From Pseudevernia furfuracea (lineage: Eukaryota > Ascomycota > Lecanoromycetes > Lecanorales > Parmeliaceae), in the NCBI GenBank assembly GCA_022315425.1, contig JAIUPT010000028.1, positions 558,001 to 622,000 of the forward strand: 64,000 nucleotides of DNA, given 5' to 3'. Shown in pieces: positions 62,345 to 64,000 of this stretch; the first letter of the stretch is position 1, and each line of letters opens with the position of its first letter. The position numbers and the translations under genes were made by a program. Below the pieces are notes generated by a model, which did no database searches, was not told the DNA's origin, and saw nothing but the letters and a program-made list of their open reading frames with translations.

Positions 62345-62595
62345 ACCCAAAGCAGCATTCGCACTACCATTTCATTCTTCGATTCAGCACATGAGAAGCT
62401 CTTGGAGCTCGTTTGATGGACCATCCCTTTAATGACCACAGTTTTTGATTAAGCAGCTGAACTGCCGCTTTCTATGTTCGTGCATGCATGCATTGCTTTT
62501 CACTTTCATAATTGCTATCATAGCTTCATAACTTCATAGCTTCATATCTTTGGTAACCAAGAAAGGAAACGCTTGACCTGTGCCAAGCAAATGCC

Positions 62596-63583
62596 TCACT
62601 TCCTCAGAACGACAGTGCCATCATCCCGTGTCACCCTGACAGCAACACTGCCATCTTCCATTCCGAAATATGCCGCAACGGGCTTCTGGCCACCAGCGAT
62701 CTTGCCCCTTGCCTTGGCTTGTAGTCCATTTTCTCCCACAAACAGACCGACGCTCAGAACTCCCTCTAGGGCTTTGATCTCTTTCGCCAATGCCTGTACT
62801 TCCCACTGGCCATTCTCACCCTGCCCTTTGAGCTCCTTAATCCTCTGCTTGGCCGCTTGCTCAATGTCAGTATAGAGAAGTAAAGGAGGAAACGGCGCAT
62901 CAACGATGAAGTTATCCTGATCTGTCTTTATAGGCCCAGCCTTCAGAATATGCCCTTCCCTCACAAACGGAGCCGAGGAGCCGAGCCTCTTCAGAGCAGA
63001 GATTACGGTCGTCACAGCCAGCGGTTCCACTTCGATGGGAACAGTAGGCCAATTGGTCAGTAGGCGGGATTGGAGTTTGCGGTGGTCGGCCACACAGATG
63101 AATTTCGAAGCTTGAGTCGCTACCAGCTTTTCCTGGTAGAGACAGGCCCCACCGCCCTTTATGCAGTTGAGGTCCTCGTCTATCTCGTCGGCGCCGTCGA
63201 AGGCGACGTCGATTACGGTGTCGGCGGGTAGGGAGTCGAATTTTAGGTCTTTGAGGCCGGCTTTGAGTATCACCTTATTGTTACCAGTCAGCTCCATTAC
63301 CAGCCGCGAACTATGAGGGCAACTTCGAACGTACCTGCCGCGATTGGTAGCCTGTAGGCACGAAGAGGATGTTTTGTACGCGGGGATCTTTGAGCTCTTG
63401 TATGGCTTCGACGACGTAGACGATGGTGGTGCCAGAGCCAATGCCAACGTAGCGGGCTTCAGGGTTGAAATGTTCTTCTACTGCTAGCCGGGCGGCAGCA
63501 CGTTTGGCGGACTCGATGGCGGAGAGCTGGGTTGCCGCGGATGTGGAAATGGCGGCTTCGGAGACGGGCTTTGGGAAGTCCAT
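62596..63583 (-). CDS. RKI1: Ribose-5-phosphate isomerase A (pentose phosphate pathway)
   Basis: The enzyme interconverts ribose-5-phosphate and ribulose-5-phosphate. Two exons (63583-63335, 63273-62596) give 308 residues. Conserved parts are VGIGSGTTIVYVVEAI, FVPTGYQSRQ joined to VILKAGL across the 61-base intron, DVAFDGADEIDEDLNCIKGG with GACLYQEK (active-site loop), and FICVADHRKL, VEPLAVTTVI and DNFIVDAPF. The C-terminal part GLFVGENGLQAKARGK and the final strand are near normal. Length fits fungal Rki1. Confidence 0.96.
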
Positions 63584-64000
63584 TGGGTATAGGAGAAGGT
63601 GAGATCTAGGTAGTGAGCTACTTCTGAGACGATTCAGCGAGGGATTTAGGGAAGATAAGAGGTAGTACCAAGGAAACGAGAGAAATATAGCGATGTTACC
63701 TGAGAAAGAGGCGGGAGTAGGCGGGAATCGTTTTTAGCATCCGACGGTAACCGTGGTATTGGACGAAAAATTCAGGGCACAACTATGGGATATAATTGCG
63801 AAGAGACAATGAATAGTAAAGGTCAAAGGGAGCTCAATGTTGTAGCAAAGTGTTGCTTGGTGTTGTCGAGCGTGTTGTTTCGCCGAAGAGTATATTCACT
63901 GTAGCTACCCGGCGCTCAACACTAGCCGACGGTGTGATGTTTGATGGTTACGGTACGATCAAGCAGCTCTACAAACACTCCAACAAGCTTCGAGTCTTTT
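63584..64000. promoter_or_regulatory. Upstream region of RKI1
   Basis: About 420 bases up to the window edge. No gene or repeat is recognised; it should contain the RKI1 promoter. Confidence 0.5.

Noticed and set aside
1..64000. CRISPR arrays, operons or other bacterial features
   Set aside because: The DNA is clearly fungal, with introns and eukaryotic gene families; the tandem repeats seen are in-frame coding minisatellites.

Overview
The window reads as nuclear DNA of a filamentous ascomycete (Pezizomycotina; a Dothideomycete is my guess, which one window cannot prove). The genes are monocistronic and lie on both strands. Most carry short introns of 43-150 bases with GT..AG ends, and the products include an RNA-silencing Dicer-like protein 1, a fungal-type fused CPSase-ATCase, a Zn2Cys6 regulator and GPI-type surface proteins. 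I rebuilt exons by hand from splice signals, reading frame and family motifs; for every multi-exon gene given here the exon lengths close in frame.

Layout. 0.9-7.8 kb: pyrABCN/URA2 (+). 8.3-13.9 kb: dcl1 (-), about 15 exons. 14.5-15.7 kb: TAP42-like phosphatase regulator (+). 15.8-16.6 kb: DnaJ/SPF31-like splicing protein (-). 16.8-19.2 kb: DEAD-box helicase DBP4/HCA4 (+). 19.5-20.4 kb: FAD synthetase (+). 20.8-22.7 kb: Zn2Cys6 regulator (-). A gene-poor 2.6 kb follows. 25.4-27.2 kb: FG nucleoporin NUP49 (-), divergent from FIP1 (+, 27.4-28.5 kb). After another 2 kb without a recognised gene come an unrecognised low-complexity protein (+, 30.6-33.2 kb), a TTC1-like TPR protein (-), a HAD phosphatase (+), an XAP5/FAM50 protein (-), a HEI10/CCNB1IP1-like meiotic RING protein (+) and a short-chain dehydrogenase (+).

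From about 42 to 59 kb the character changes. Genes are sparser and lineage-specific: a cysteine-rich unknown, a frameshifted cell-surface gene, a small Ser-rich ORF, a membrane-anchored pepsin-like protein that has lost its first catalytic Asp, and a 1,506-residue secreted, repeat-rich, GPI-type protein. A 622-base inverted-repeat element with TA target duplications (MITE-like) follows. Housekeeping content returns at 58.9 kb with an F-box/WD/UIM protein (+) and ribose-5-phosphate isomerase (-).

The housekeeping genes act in unrelated pathways (pyrimidine, FAD and pentose-phosphate metabolism; mRNA processing; ribosome biogenesis; nuclear pores), and I see no biosynthetic cluster. The most unusual content is the 45-59 kb surface-protein region: two proteins sharing the same beta-rich repeat, one decaying and one intact, plus a sensor-like pseudoprotease and a transposon relic.
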